From positions 930,001 to 994,000 of the forward strand of contig NZ_CP017668.1 in assembly GCF_001808185.1 (NCBI RefSeq): a stretch of 64,000 nucleotides of DNA, given 5' to 3'. Positions 56,770-64,000 of this stretch are shown piece after piece; the stretch's first letter is position 1, and the number at the start of each line of letters is the position of its first letter. The notes beneath the pieces were generated by a model that worked only from the letters and a program-made list of their open reading frames with translations, ran no database searches and was not told the DNA's origin. Position numbers and translations under genes: made by a program. Source of the stretch: Jeongeupia sp. USM3 (GTDB lineage Bacteria; Pseudomonadota; Gammaproteobacteria; Burkholderiales; Chitinibacteraceae).

Positions 56770-58056
56770 TCAGGCGGCTTCCGGTTGATCGGGTTCGGCC
56801 GCGGTGCCGTAGACCAGTTGTGGCGGCTTGTCACTGTCGATCACCGCCTTGTCGACGATGACCTTGGACACCCCTTCGAGCGCCGGCAGCTCGTACATCG
56901 TATCGAGCAGGGTGCCTTCAAGAATCGAGCGCAGGCCGCGCGCACCGGTACGGCGCTCCATCGCCTTCTTGGCGATCGCCGCCAGCGCATCGCCCTCGAT
57001 GTCGAGCTCGACGCCTTCCATGTCGAACAGCGCCTGGTACTGCTTGAGCAGCGCGTTCTTCGGCTCGGTGAGGATGTTGACCAGCGCGGCCTCGTCGAGT
57101 TCGTCGAGCGTCGCGATCACCGGCAAGCGGCCGACAAACTCCGGGATCAGGCCGAAGCGCACCAGATCGTCGGGTTCGACGTCATGCAGCACCGTACCGA
57201 GCCCGGCCTGTTCGTCCTTGCTGACGACTTCGGCACCGAAGCCGATCCCGCCCTTGACCGAGCGGTTGCGGATGATCTTGGCCAGCCCCTCGAACGCGCC
57301 GCCGCAGATGAACAGGATGTTGGTCGTATCGACCTGCGGCATCTCGTGGTTAGGATGCTTGCGGCCGCCGTGCGGCGGCACCGAGGCGACCGTGCCTTCG
57401 ACAAGCTTGAGCAGCGCCTGCTGGACGCCCTCGCCCGACACGTCGCGGGTGATCGACGGGTTCTCGGACTTGCGGGCGATCTTGTCGATCTCGTCGATGT
57501 AGACGATGCCGCGCTGCGCCTTCTCGACGTCGAAGTCGCACTGCGCCAGCAGCTTGGCGATGATGTGCTCGACGTCCTCGCCGACATAGCCGGCTTCGGT
57601 CAGCGTGGTCGCATCGGCGATCACGAACGGCACGTCCAGGAGCTTGGCCAGCGTCTGCGCCAGCAAGGTCTTGCCCGAACCGGTCGGCCCAATCAGGAGG
57701 ATGTTCGACTTGGCGAGCTCGACGCCGGCGGCGGACTTGCCGCCCTTGGTCGACAGGCGCTTGAAGTGGTTGTAGACCGCGACGGCGAGAATCTTCTTCG
57801 CCCTTTCCTGGCCGATCACGTACTGGTCGAGCGTGCCGCGGATCTCGGTCGGCACCGGCAGCTTCTTGCCGTCGCCGCCGGCCGCTTCGGCGCCCGGCAA
57901 CTGCTGGACGGCTTCATCCTTGAGGATGTCGGTGCACAGCTCGATGCACTCGTTGCAGATGAAGACCTGCGGACCGGCGATCAGTTTCTTGACCTCGTGC
58001 TGGCTCTTGCCGCAGAACGAGCAGTACAGCAGTTTTTCGTTTGATTTGTCGGTCAT
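56770..58056 (-). CDS. clpX: ATP-dependent Clp protease ATP-binding subunit ClpX
   Basis: A 428-residue AAA+ unfoldase that feeds substrates to ClpP. The N-terminal zinc finger CSFCGKSQHEVKKLIAGPQV with CNEC, the Walker A GPTGSGKTLLAQTLA, IVYIDEIDKIARK, and the IGF-type loop GGIGFGAEVVSK are present. It follows clpP by 83 bases in the same transcript direction. Confidence 0.97.
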   Translation of the reverse strand: MTDKSNEKLLYCSFCGKSQHEVKKLIAGPQVFICNECIELCTDILKDEAVQQLPGAEAAGGDGKKLPVPTEIRGTLDQYVIGQERAKKILAVAVYNHFKRLSTKGGKSAAGVELAKSNILLIGPTGSGKTLLAQTLAKLLDVPFVIADATTLTEAGYVGEDVEHIIAKLLAQCDFDVEKAQRGIVYIDEIDKIARKSENPSITRDVSGEGVQQALLKLVEGTVASVPPHGGRKHPNHEMPQVDTTNILFICGGAFEGLAKIIRNRSVKGGIGFGAEVVSKDEQAGLGTVLHDVEPDDLVRFGLIPEFVGRLPVIATLDELDEAALVNILTEPKNALLKQYQALFDMEGVELDIEGDALAAIAKKAMERRTGARGLRSILEGTLLDTMYELPALEGVSKVIVDKAVIDSDKPPQLVYGTAAEPDQPEAA

Positions 58057-58139
58057 CGTCCCCCCTCCTTGAGGTTACGCATCGGGGCGGATAGCACGGG
58101 TGGTCGGAACCCGGTGCCGGGCACCGGGCAGGTTCGGTC

Positions 58140-58766
58140 CTATGCCGACGCCTGGCGCGACACCAGCACGTCGTCGATCAGACCGTAGGTCTTGGCTTCG
58201 GCCGCGCTCATGAAATTGTCGCGGTCGGTATCACGCTCGATCGTATCGATCGGCTGACCGGTGTGCTTGGCAAGCATTTCGTTCAGCGAACGCTTGGTCT
58301 TGATCAGCTCGCGCGCATGAATTTCGATATCCGACGCCTGACCGGCCAGACCGCCGATCAGCGGCTGGTGGATCATGATGCGCGAGTTCGGCAGCGCGAA
58401 ACGCTTACCCTCGGCACCGGCTGCGAGCAGGAAGGCGCCCATCGATGCCGCCAGGCCGTTGCACAGCGTCGACACCTTGGGCTTGATGAACTGCATCGTG
58501 TCATAGATCGCCAGGCCGGCCGTGACCGAACCGCCGGGCGAGTTGATGTAGAGGTGGATGTCCTTGTCCGGGTTCTCGCTTTCGAGGAACAGGAGCTGCG
58601 CGACGATCACGTTCGCGGTGGCGTCGTTGACCGGCCCCACCAGAAAGATCACCCGTTCGCGCAGCAGGCGCGAATAGATGTCATAGGCACGCTCGCCGCG
58701 GCCACTCTGTTCGATCACCATCGGCACGTAGCCGAGGTTCTGCGGGTCAAACTCCGATCGTTGCAT
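58140..58766 (-). CDS. clpP: ATP-dependent Clp protease proteolytic subunit ClpP
   Basis: A 208-residue serine peptidase. The catalytic serine lies in GLAASMGAFLLAAG, the histidine in SRIMIHQPLIGG, and the aspartate follows in RDTDRDNFMSA. The family start segment LGYVPMVIEQSGRGERAYDIYSRLLRERVIFL is complete. ATG at 58766 follows AGAGGTGATC; an upstream GTG at 58772 is less likely. Confidence 0.97.
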   Translation of the reverse strand: MQRSEFDPQNLGYVPMVIEQSGRGERAYDIYSRLLRERVIFLVGPVNDATANVIVAQLLFLESENPDKDIHLYINSPGGSVTAGLAIYDTMQFIKPKVSTLCNGLAASMGAFLLAAGAEGKRFALPNSRIMIHQPLIGGLAGQASDIEIHARELIKTKRSLNEMLAKHTGQPIDTIERDTDRDNFMSAAEAKTYGLIDDVLVSRQASA

Positions 58767-58890
58767 GATCACCTCTCATGGTGGTTTGTTTTCAGCCCGA
58801 CAAGACGACGACGGCCGGCCGGCAGCGGTATGGCGCTCATCCCTGAACGCCTCACCGCAGCCCAGGCCGGCCGCTCCAGCAGTAAGGCGC

Positions 58891-60198
58891 TTAGCCCTGC
58901 TGGCCCATCAGCTCGTCAAAGCCGATCGGCTTTTCAACGGCCTTGGCCTTGGACAGCACGTAGTCGACGACGTTGTCTTCGAGCGCCATCGATTCCGGAC
59001 CGGCCAGACGCTGGCGGTCTTCGTAATACCAGGCGATCACGTCGGCCGGATCTTCGTAATTCTCTGCCAGATCCGCGATGATTGCCTTGATCTGTTCCGG
59101 CTTGGCTTCCAGGCCATTGGCCTTCACCAGTTCGGCCAGCACCAGGCCGAGGTGCACGCGACGCTGCGCTTGCGCTTCGAACATCGCCGGCGAGAACGGT
59201 ACCAACTTGGGGTCGATGCCGCGTTGTTTCAAGTCAGCCTGAGCCTGTTCGGCCAGACGACCGATTTCCAGGCCGACCAGCGACTTCGGCAGATCGACCG
59301 GCGCCGCTTCGATCAGCGCGGTCATGACGTTTTCCTTGGCGCGGGCCTTCAGGCGGAAACGCACTTCGCGCTCAAGGTTCTTCTTCACTTCGTCGCGCAT
59401 TTTGGCGACGTCGCCGTCGGCGATGCCCATGGCCTTGGCGAAGTCTTCGTTGACTTCCGGCAGTTGAGCAGCAGCAACGTTCTTGACGGTGATCGCGAAC
59501 ACTGCGGTCTTACCGGCCACGTCCTTGCCGTGGTAGTCGGCCGGGAAGTTGACCTCGACATCCTTGGTCTCGTCTTCCTTCATGCCGCGGATGCCGGCTT
59601 CGAACTCGGGCAGCATCTGGCCCTTGCCGAGCAGGAAGGCGTAGTTGTCGGCCGAACCGCCGTCGAAGGCTTCGCCGTCGATGGTGCCCTTGAAGTCGAT
59701 GATGACGCGGTCTTCATCGGCTGCGGCGCGCTCGACGCGCTCGTAGCGGGTGCGCTGCTTGCGCAGGATGTCGACGGTCTTGTCAATTTCCGCGTCGCCG
59801 ATGGTCAGCGCCGGCTTTTCGATTTCCTTGCCGGCGAAATCGCCGATCACGACTTCCGGGTAGACTTCGAAGGTCGCGATGAACTGGAAGTCGCCGTCTT
59901 CGGCAGCGTCGGCCTTCGGCTCGAAGCGCGGGTAGCCTGCCACTTGCAGCTTCTGTTCCTGCACGGCCTGGCCGAACGAGCGCTCGACGGTTTCGCCGAG
60001 CACTTCTTCCTGAACGCGGAAACCGTACTGCTGCGCGACGATCTTGATCGGCGCCTTGCCCGGACGGAAACCGGCGATCTTGGCGGTCTTGGCGACACGC
60101 TTCAGGCGGGCATCGACCTGCTTGCCGATTTCTTCACGCGGGACGGAGAAGCTGAGACGGCGCTCAAGCCCGTTCAGGGTTTCCAGTTGTGCTTGCAT
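58891..60198 (-). CDS. tig: Trigger factor Tig
   Basis: A 435-residue ribosome-associated chaperone and peptidyl-prolyl isomerase. The ribosome-binding signature GFRPGKAPIKIV lies near residue 45, an FKBP-type domain about 150-245 (EDRVIIDFKGTIDGEAFDGG, LPEFEAGIRGMKEDETKDV), and a long helical C-terminal region. It is the first gene of the tig-clpP-clpX block; start ATG at 60198 follows AAGGAAGGTTACG. Confidence 0.97.
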   Translation of the reverse strand: MQAQLETLNGLERRLSFSVPREEIGKQVDARLKRVAKTAKIAGFRPGKAPIKIVAQQYGFRVQEEVLGETVERSFGQAVQEQKLQVAGYPRFEPKADAAEDGDFQFIATFEVYPEVVIGDFAGKEIEKPALTIGDAEIDKTVDILRKQRTRYERVERAAADEDRVIIDFKGTIDGEAFDGGSADNYAFLLGKGQMLPEFEAGIRGMKEDETKDVEVNFPADYHGKDVAGKTAVFAITVKNVAAAQLPEVNEDFAKAMGIADGDVAKMRDEVKKNLEREVRFRLKARAKENVMTALIEAAPVDLPKSLVGLEIGRLAEQAQADLKQRGIDPKLVPFSPAMFEAQAQRRVHLGLVLAELVKANGLEAKPEQIKAIIADLAENYEDPADVIAWYYEDRQRLAGPESMALEDNVVDYVLSKAKAVEKPIGFDELMGQQG

Positions 60199-60297
60199 CG
60201 TAACCTTCCTTGGAATTTGAGTGTCGCTCGCGGCGGCAGGCCGCGATCAGAGTTCGGGGCTGGTCTTTCCGGCGGCAAGTCAGCGCCTTGCCGCCAA

Positions 60298-60382
60298 TGG
60301 TGCGAGCGGAGAGACTCGAACTCTCACGTCTTACGACGCTGGAACCTAAATCCAGTGCGTCTACCAATTCCGCCACGCTCGC
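60298..60382 (-). tRNA. tRNA-Leu (TAG)
   Basis: 85 bases read on the minus strand from GCGAGCGTGGCGGAAT to CTCGCACCA. The anticodon arm CTGGA-TTTAGGT-TCCAG gives anticodon TAG; a long variable arm CGTCGTAAGACG marks a leucine tRNA. T-loop GAGTTCGAGTCTC and CCA are encoded. Confidence 0.96.
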
Positions 60383-60437
60383 AACGCCGAAGACTTTGAA
60401 ACCGCACAATGCGCGGCAGCCTGCAGACAAGCCGACG

Positions 60438-60467
60438 ATTATAGGGGAAAGCGCCGGCAAAAAACAA
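60438..60467 (-). promoter_or_regulatory. Promoter of tRNA-Leu
   Basis: Minus strand: TTGTTT (60462-60467), 18-base spacer, perfect TATAAT (60438-60443), about 55 bases before the tRNA. Confidence 0.6.
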
Positions 60468-60589
60468 ACCGCGCCGCTACAGTCTGGCCGCAACACGGCT
60501 GTGTCATACTCGCGACGAAAGCCGGCTTCCGCCCGAAGCCCGGCCTTCGACCCAAACCGCCGGCCCCGAACCCTTCCCTGCCCACCGTC

Positions 60590-61630
60590 ATGCACGCCCT
60601 TCCCCCTTACTCCCTGCTTCGGGTTCTGATCGAAGGCGATCCGGCGACGACCGGCCCGTTGCGCTGGTGGGGCCGTCATGCCGACGGCATGACCGAAGCC
60701 GGTGTCTGCCCCGTTGACGCCCTGCCGGCGGCCGGGCAGCTTGAATGGCTGATCCACCCTGCCCACGCCGGCGTGCACGCGCTGACGCTGCCGCGCCAGT
60801 CGCCGGCCAGGCTGCGCACACTGCTGCCGCACGCGCTCGAGGACGAGCTGCTCGCGCCGGTCGCCGGGCTGCACTTGGCGATGCAACGCGAGAACGACGG
60901 CCGGGTCGCGGTCCGCAGCGTCGACCGCACCTGGCTCGACAGCTGGCGCCAGCGCTTTACCGCACGTCCGCCGGCAGCGGCCTGGGCACTGGCCGACCTG
61001 CTGCCGGCCGGCGATGCACAATTGCCGCTCGGTGGCGGCGTGCTGCTGCGTACCGCCGGCAGCGAGGCCGGCTGGCTCGACGACGCGGCGCTGGCCGGCG
61101 TTATCGCCGGCGACAAGCCGCCGGAGCAGTTCGACATCGACGAGCTCGCGCTCGGGCCGTGTCACGTCAACGTGCTGCAGGGGGAATTTGCGCCGCGCGC
61201 GACGCCACGCCTCGACTGGCGGCAATGGCGCCGCACCGGGCTGCTGGCCGGCGTGCTGCTGACCCTGCTGCTGATCGGCCAGATTGCGCGCTGGTGGGAG
61301 TTGCGCCACGACGTCGATGCACTGAAACGCGGCTTGCGGCAAAGCTATGCCGCGGCCTTCCCCGGCGAACCGGTCGTCGACCCGGCACTGCAGCTCGCTA
61401 GCAAGCTACGCCAGCGTGGCGGCGATACCGGCCTGCTCGCGCGCCTGCAGCAAATCGACAGTAGCGATGTCGCCGCGGGTGCAATCGGCCGGATCGACTA
61501 CCGCAACGGCGAGCTGGCAGTGGAACTGACGCCGGCCGCAGCCGATGCGATCTCGGCCCGGCTTGCCGCCAACGGCATTACTCCCAAGCGCGAACCGGCC
61601 GGCGACGGCCGCGTCCGGCTGCAATGGTGA
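60590..61630 (+). CDS. gspL: Type II secretion protein GspL
   Basis: A 346-residue bitopic protein: a cytoplasmic actin-like domain (residues 1-210), a single membrane helix (TGLLAGVLLTLLLIGQIARWW, about 217-237) and a periplasmic ferredoxin-like domain. Sequence alone is poorly conserved, but the order with gspM and gspN and the topology identify it. It links the assembly ATPase GspE to the inner-membrane platform. No other gsp genes lie in the window; a tRNA-Leu gene precedes it divergently. Confidence 0.82.
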   Translation: MHALPPYSLLRVLIEGDPATTGPLRWWGRHADGMTEAGVCPVDALPAAGQLEWLIHPAHAGVHALTLPRQSPARLRTLLPHALEDELLAPVAGLHLAMQRENDGRVAVRSVDRTWLDSWRQRFTARPPAAAWALADLLPAGDAQLPLGGGVLLRTAGSEAGWLDDAALAGVIAGDKPPEQFDIDELALGPCHVNVLQGEFAPRATPRLDWRQWRRTGLLAGVLLTLLLIGQIARWWELRHDVDALKRGLRQSYAAAFPGEPVVDPALQLASKLRQRGGDTGLLARLQQIDSSDVAAGAIGRIDYRNGELAVELTPAAADAISARLAANGITPKREPAGDGRVRLQW

Positions 61631-62103
61631 ACCCCATGCTCAAGTCGTTACGGAACTGGTGGCAAGGACGCATGCCGCGCGAGCGGGCGATGCTGGCCGG
61701 CGGCGCCTGCGTGGCCGTTGCCGCGCTTTATGTCGGCAGCTGGCAATCGCTGTCGGACACGTCGGCCAGGCTGGCACGGCAACTGCCCAGGCTCGAGTCG
61801 GAGCTGGCCGAGCTGCAGCGCGGTGTGGCGGAATTCAGACGCTCGGGCGCGCCCACCGCCACGGCGCCCAAGCCGGGCGAGTTGCGCCAGCATGTACAGG
61901 CCGCGCTCGATGCGCACCAGATCAACGCCGAGCTGCAGGCGCTGCCGGGCGAGCAGCTGAAGATCAACCTGAGCAGCGTCGCGTTCGGCCAGGTGCTGGC
62001 GCTGCTCGGCGCACTGGAAAACGATCAGGGCCTGCGCATCGTCCGCGCCGATATCCGCGGCGACAAAGGCACGGTCCAGGCCGAATTGCAGGTGCAGCCA
62101 TGA
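61624..62103 (+). CDS. gspM: Type II secretion protein GspM
   Basis: A 159-residue bitopic protein: a short cytoplasmic start, a membrane helix (MLAGGACVAVAALYVGSW), a coiled segment (ARLARQLPRLESELAELQRGVAEF) and a small ferredoxin-like periplasmic domain. It partners GspL. Its ATG (61624) overlaps the gspL stop, and gspN starts at its own stop (62100). Confidence 0.85.
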   Translation: MVNPMLKSLRNWWQGRMPRERAMLAGGACVAVAALYVGSWQSLSDTSARLARQLPRLESELAELQRGVAEFRRSGAPTATAPKPGELRQHVQAALDAHQINAELQALPGEQLKINLSSVAFGQVLALLGALENDQGLRIVRADIRGDKGTVQAELQVQP

Positions 62104-62825
62104 AGCCCCTCGGTAATCGGCGCCTGCTGATCGTGTTCTCGGCCTGCCTGGCCGCCGCGGTCATCGGTCGCCTGCCGGCAAGCCTGTTTGCCGGTCTGGT
62201 GCCGGCGCCGCTGCAGCTGGGCAGCGTCAGCGGCACGCTCTGGAGCGGTCGCGCTGCGCAGGTCGGCATCAACGGCCAGGAACTGGTGCGCGGACTGTCG
62301 TGGCAATGGCGCCCTGCCGCGCTGCTGCGCGGCGAGCTGGGCTGGTCGCTCCGCGGCGATCCGGCAACCCCGCTCTCGGCCGAACTTCACGCCGGCCCGA
62401 CCGGCATCGGCCTGCGCAATTTCGACGCCCGGCTGCCGGCGGCGCCGCTGCTGGCCCTGGCCAAGCCACTGGCGCCGTTCCAGCTCGGCGGCACGCTGGC
62501 GATCCGCGCCGGCGAGATCGGCCGCGATGCGCTGAGCGCCGCCCAGGTGCAGTGGCTCGATGCAAGCTCGCCGATCACGCCGCAGGCCAACCCGTTCGGC
62601 AGCTACAAGCTGGACCTGAGCCGTGACGGGCAGCGGCTGAACTGGCGCATGGCGCCGCTCGGCGGTCGCCTGGACGTCGCCGGCGACGGCAGCGTCGGCC
62701 CGGCAGGGCCGCAGGGCACGCTGACGCTGCGACCGGCCGACGGCCAGGCCGCGCTGTTCGCACCGCTGCTCGACAGGCTGCCCGGCGATGCCCGCGCGCG
62801 GACGCTGCAGCTCGGCGCGCCGTGA
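62100..62825 (+). CDS. gspN: Type II secretion protein GspN
   Basis: A 241-residue protein with an N-terminal membrane helix (RRLLIVFSACLAAAVIGRLPASLFA) and a mostly beta-strand periplasmic domain, including LGSVSGTLWSGRAAQV, typical of GspN. GspN is present only in some type II systems and its role is not fixed. It starts inside the gspM stop (ATGA). Confidence 0.83.
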   Translation: MKPLGNRRLLIVFSACLAAAVIGRLPASLFAGLVPAPLQLGSVSGTLWSGRAAQVGINGQELVRGLSWQWRPAALLRGELGWSLRGDPATPLSAELHAGPTGIGLRNFDARLPAAPLLALAKPLAPFQLGGTLAIRAGEIGRDALSAAQVQWLDASSPITPQANPFGSYKLDLSRDGQRLNWRMAPLGGRLDVAGDGSVGPAGPQGTLTLRPADGQAALFAPLLDRLPGDARARTLQLGAP

Positions 62826-62840
62826 GCGGCGCAAGCCGCT

Positions 62841-62846
62841 TATAAT
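62841..62846 (+). promoter_or_regulatory. glnB: -10 element of the PII gene
   Basis: A perfect TATAAT, 34 bases before the glnB start; no clear -35 hexamer is seen. Confidence 0.5.
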
Positions 62847-62879
62847 CGCGGTTTCCGCCGAACCCGACAGGATACCGAC

Positions 62880-63218
62880 ATGAAAAAGATCGAAGCGATC
62901 ATCAAACCGTTCAAGCTCGACGAAGTACGCGAAGCGCTGTCCGACCTGGGCATTTCCGGCCTGACCGTCACCGAGGTCAAGGGTTTCGGCCGCCAGAAGG
63001 GCCACACCGAGCTGTACCGCGGCGCCGAGTACGTCGTCGACTTCCTGCCCAAGGCCAAGGTCGAGGTCGTGCTGGCCGATGATCAGGTCGACGCGGCGAT
63101 CGAGGCGATCGTCAAGGCTGCGAACACCGGCAAGATCGGCGACGGCAAGATCTTCGTCTCGCCGGTCGAGCATGTCGTGCGCATCCGCACCGGCGAAATC
63201 AACGAGCAGGCACTGTAA
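62880..63218 (+). CDS. glnB: PII nitrogen regulatory protein
   Basis: A 112-residue PII protein that senses 2-oxoglutarate and ATP and is controlled by uridylylation. The T-loop YRGAEYVVDFLPKAKVEVV contains Tyr51, the uridylylation site; the C-terminal IFVSPVEHVVRIRTGE is the second PII signature. GlnB and GlnK are not distinguishable with certainty; no amtB follows, which favours GlnB. Confidence 0.95.
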   Translation: MKKIEAIIKPFKLDEVREALSDLGISGLTVTEVKGFGRQKGHTELYRGAEYVVDFLPKAKVEVVLADDQVDAAIEAIVKAANTGKIGDGKIFVSPVEHVVRIRTGEINEQAL

Positions 63219-63236
63219 GCCCCGCTACCGCGACGA

Positions 63237-63259
63237 AGCCCGGCGCCGCCGGGCTTTTT
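63237..63259 (+). terminator. Rho-independent terminator after the PII gene
   Basis: Stem AGCCCGGC/GCCGGGCT with GCC loop and five T, ending the PII transcript. Confidence 0.93.
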
Positions 63260-63360
63260 CATGCCCGCCGAGCACGCCCCGTCCGGCAGCGGCCAGCGTC
63301 GCCCCGCCGGATCGAGCCGCATTTCACTGCGACGGCCGGACCGGACGGCAACCTGCCGCA

Positions 63361-64000
63361 CTAGACATCCTGCGGATCGACGTCGATCACCCAGCGCACG
63401 CCCTTCGGCGGCTTGGCCGCGAGCAGTCCGGCCAGATGGGCGGCCGCCGCGACGACCGGGCCGCGCGTCGGCGCGGTCACGAGCAGTTGCGCCCTTTCCC
63501 AGCCGGCCTTGCGGCTCATCGTCGCCGCGATCGGGCTCATCGCCTGCACGTCCTGCCCGGCCAGCGCGCCACGCAGCGCATTCAGGAAGGCCAGCGCGGT
63601 GTCGATGCGCTTGGCTTCGGCACGGACCATCAGCCAGGCGGCGCACGGTGGCAGCATCAGTTCGCGCCGCGCCGCCAGCTGCGCGTCGGCAAACGCCGCG
63701 TAGTCGCCGGCCAGCAGCGCCGCATAGAACGGGTGCTCGGGATAGCGCGTCTGGATCAGCACCTGCCCCGGCTGGCCGGCGCGGCCGGCGCGGCCGGCCA
63801 CCTGCAGCAGTTGTGCGAACAGCCGCTCCTCGGCGCGGAAGTCGACGCTGAACAGGCCGGCGTCGGCGTTGAGCACGACGACAAGCTGCAGATTGGCGAA
63901 ATCGTGGCCCTTGGCGAGCATCTGCGTGCCGACGAGCAGCCGGATCTCGCCGTCGTGCACCTGCGCCAGCATCGCCTCGAGGCTGCCCTTGCGGCGGGTG
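63361..64000 (-). CDS. priA: Primosomal protein N' (PriA), C-terminal part
   Basis: The last 213 or so residues of the replication-restart helicase PriA, cut by the window edge at 64000. Helicase motifs V and VI are visible: GTQMLAKGHDFANLQLVVVLNADAGL and RLFAQLLQVAGRAGRAGQPGQVLIQT. The rest of the gene lies beyond the window, so start and N-terminal domains cannot be judged. Confidence 0.95.
   Translation of the reverse strand, partial: TRRKGSLEAMLAQVHDGEIRLLVGTQMLAKGHDFANLQLVVVLNADAGLFSVDFRAEERLFAQLLQVAGRAGRAGQPGQVLIQTRYPEHPFYAALLAGDYAAFADAQLAARRELMLPPCAAWLMVRAEAKRIDTALAFLNALRGALAGQDVQAMSPIAATMSRKAGWERAQLLVTAPTRGPVVAAAAHLAGLLAAKPPKGVRWVIDVDPQDV

Overview
High-GC chromosomal DNA (strong G/C third-position bias) that reads as a betaproteobacterium of the order Neisseriales, close to Chitinibacteraceae/Chromobacteriaceae. 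This rests on gene families and on the layout tig-clpP-clpX-lon-hupB with tRNA-Val and tRNA-Asp next to ppiD; no 16S gene is present, so genus is not determined. The window is chromosomal, without plasmid or phage genes.

Layout. 1-5.9 kb: an intergenic repeat copy, dodecin, arfB with a DUF2185 gene, rarD, a DUF4442 gene, a Sir2 deacylase and an odd TPR protein. 5.9-10.5 kb: a nitric-oxide defence locus (nsrR, a DUF59 gene, an NnrS-like membrane protein, norV, norW), with three NsrR-type operators that I find by eye. 10.5-13.6 kb: a LysE exporter, a universal stress protein and arsC-acr3-arsR with an ArsR-type operator. 13.8-19.3 kb: a type VI secretion module of vgrG, a PD-(D/E)xK nuclease effector and a DUF1911-type immunity gene. 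19.4-33.2 kb: a catecholate siderophore cluster (class III aminotransferase and MFS exporter, divergent from entC-entE-entB-NRPS behind a clear Fur box; then a deacetylase gene, entA and entD). The NRPS is C-A-T-reductase, and the specificity code I derive by hand, DAEDIGTVVK, points to lysine. The set matches myxochelin biosynthesis.

33.2-51.6 kb is mostly metabolism and transport: a Kef-type antiporter, a DHA2 MFS pump, two small membrane proteins, a D-2-hydroxyacid dehydrogenase with an ArgP-type regulator divergent from lysA, gltS, a DJ-1 protein, a Gly-rich lipoprotein, cheR, a DUF1992 gene, ubiD, a hexose-6-phosphate mutarotase, a MaoC hydratase, a one-piece ETF beta-alpha fusion, a dienelactone-hydrolase-like gene, a 293-bp MITE-like palindromic repeat, and an enoyl-CoA hydratase. 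51.6-60.4 kb is the protein quality-control block (ppiD, two tRNAs, hupB, lon, clpX, clpP, tig, tRNA-Leu). 60.6-64.0 kb holds gspL-gspM-gspN, a PII gene and the 3' end of priA.

The parts most worth following up are the NsrR-controlled norVW regulon, the VgrG/PoNe-like/PoNi-like module, the myxochelin-type cluster, the fused electron-transfer flavoprotein and the dispersed repeat family.
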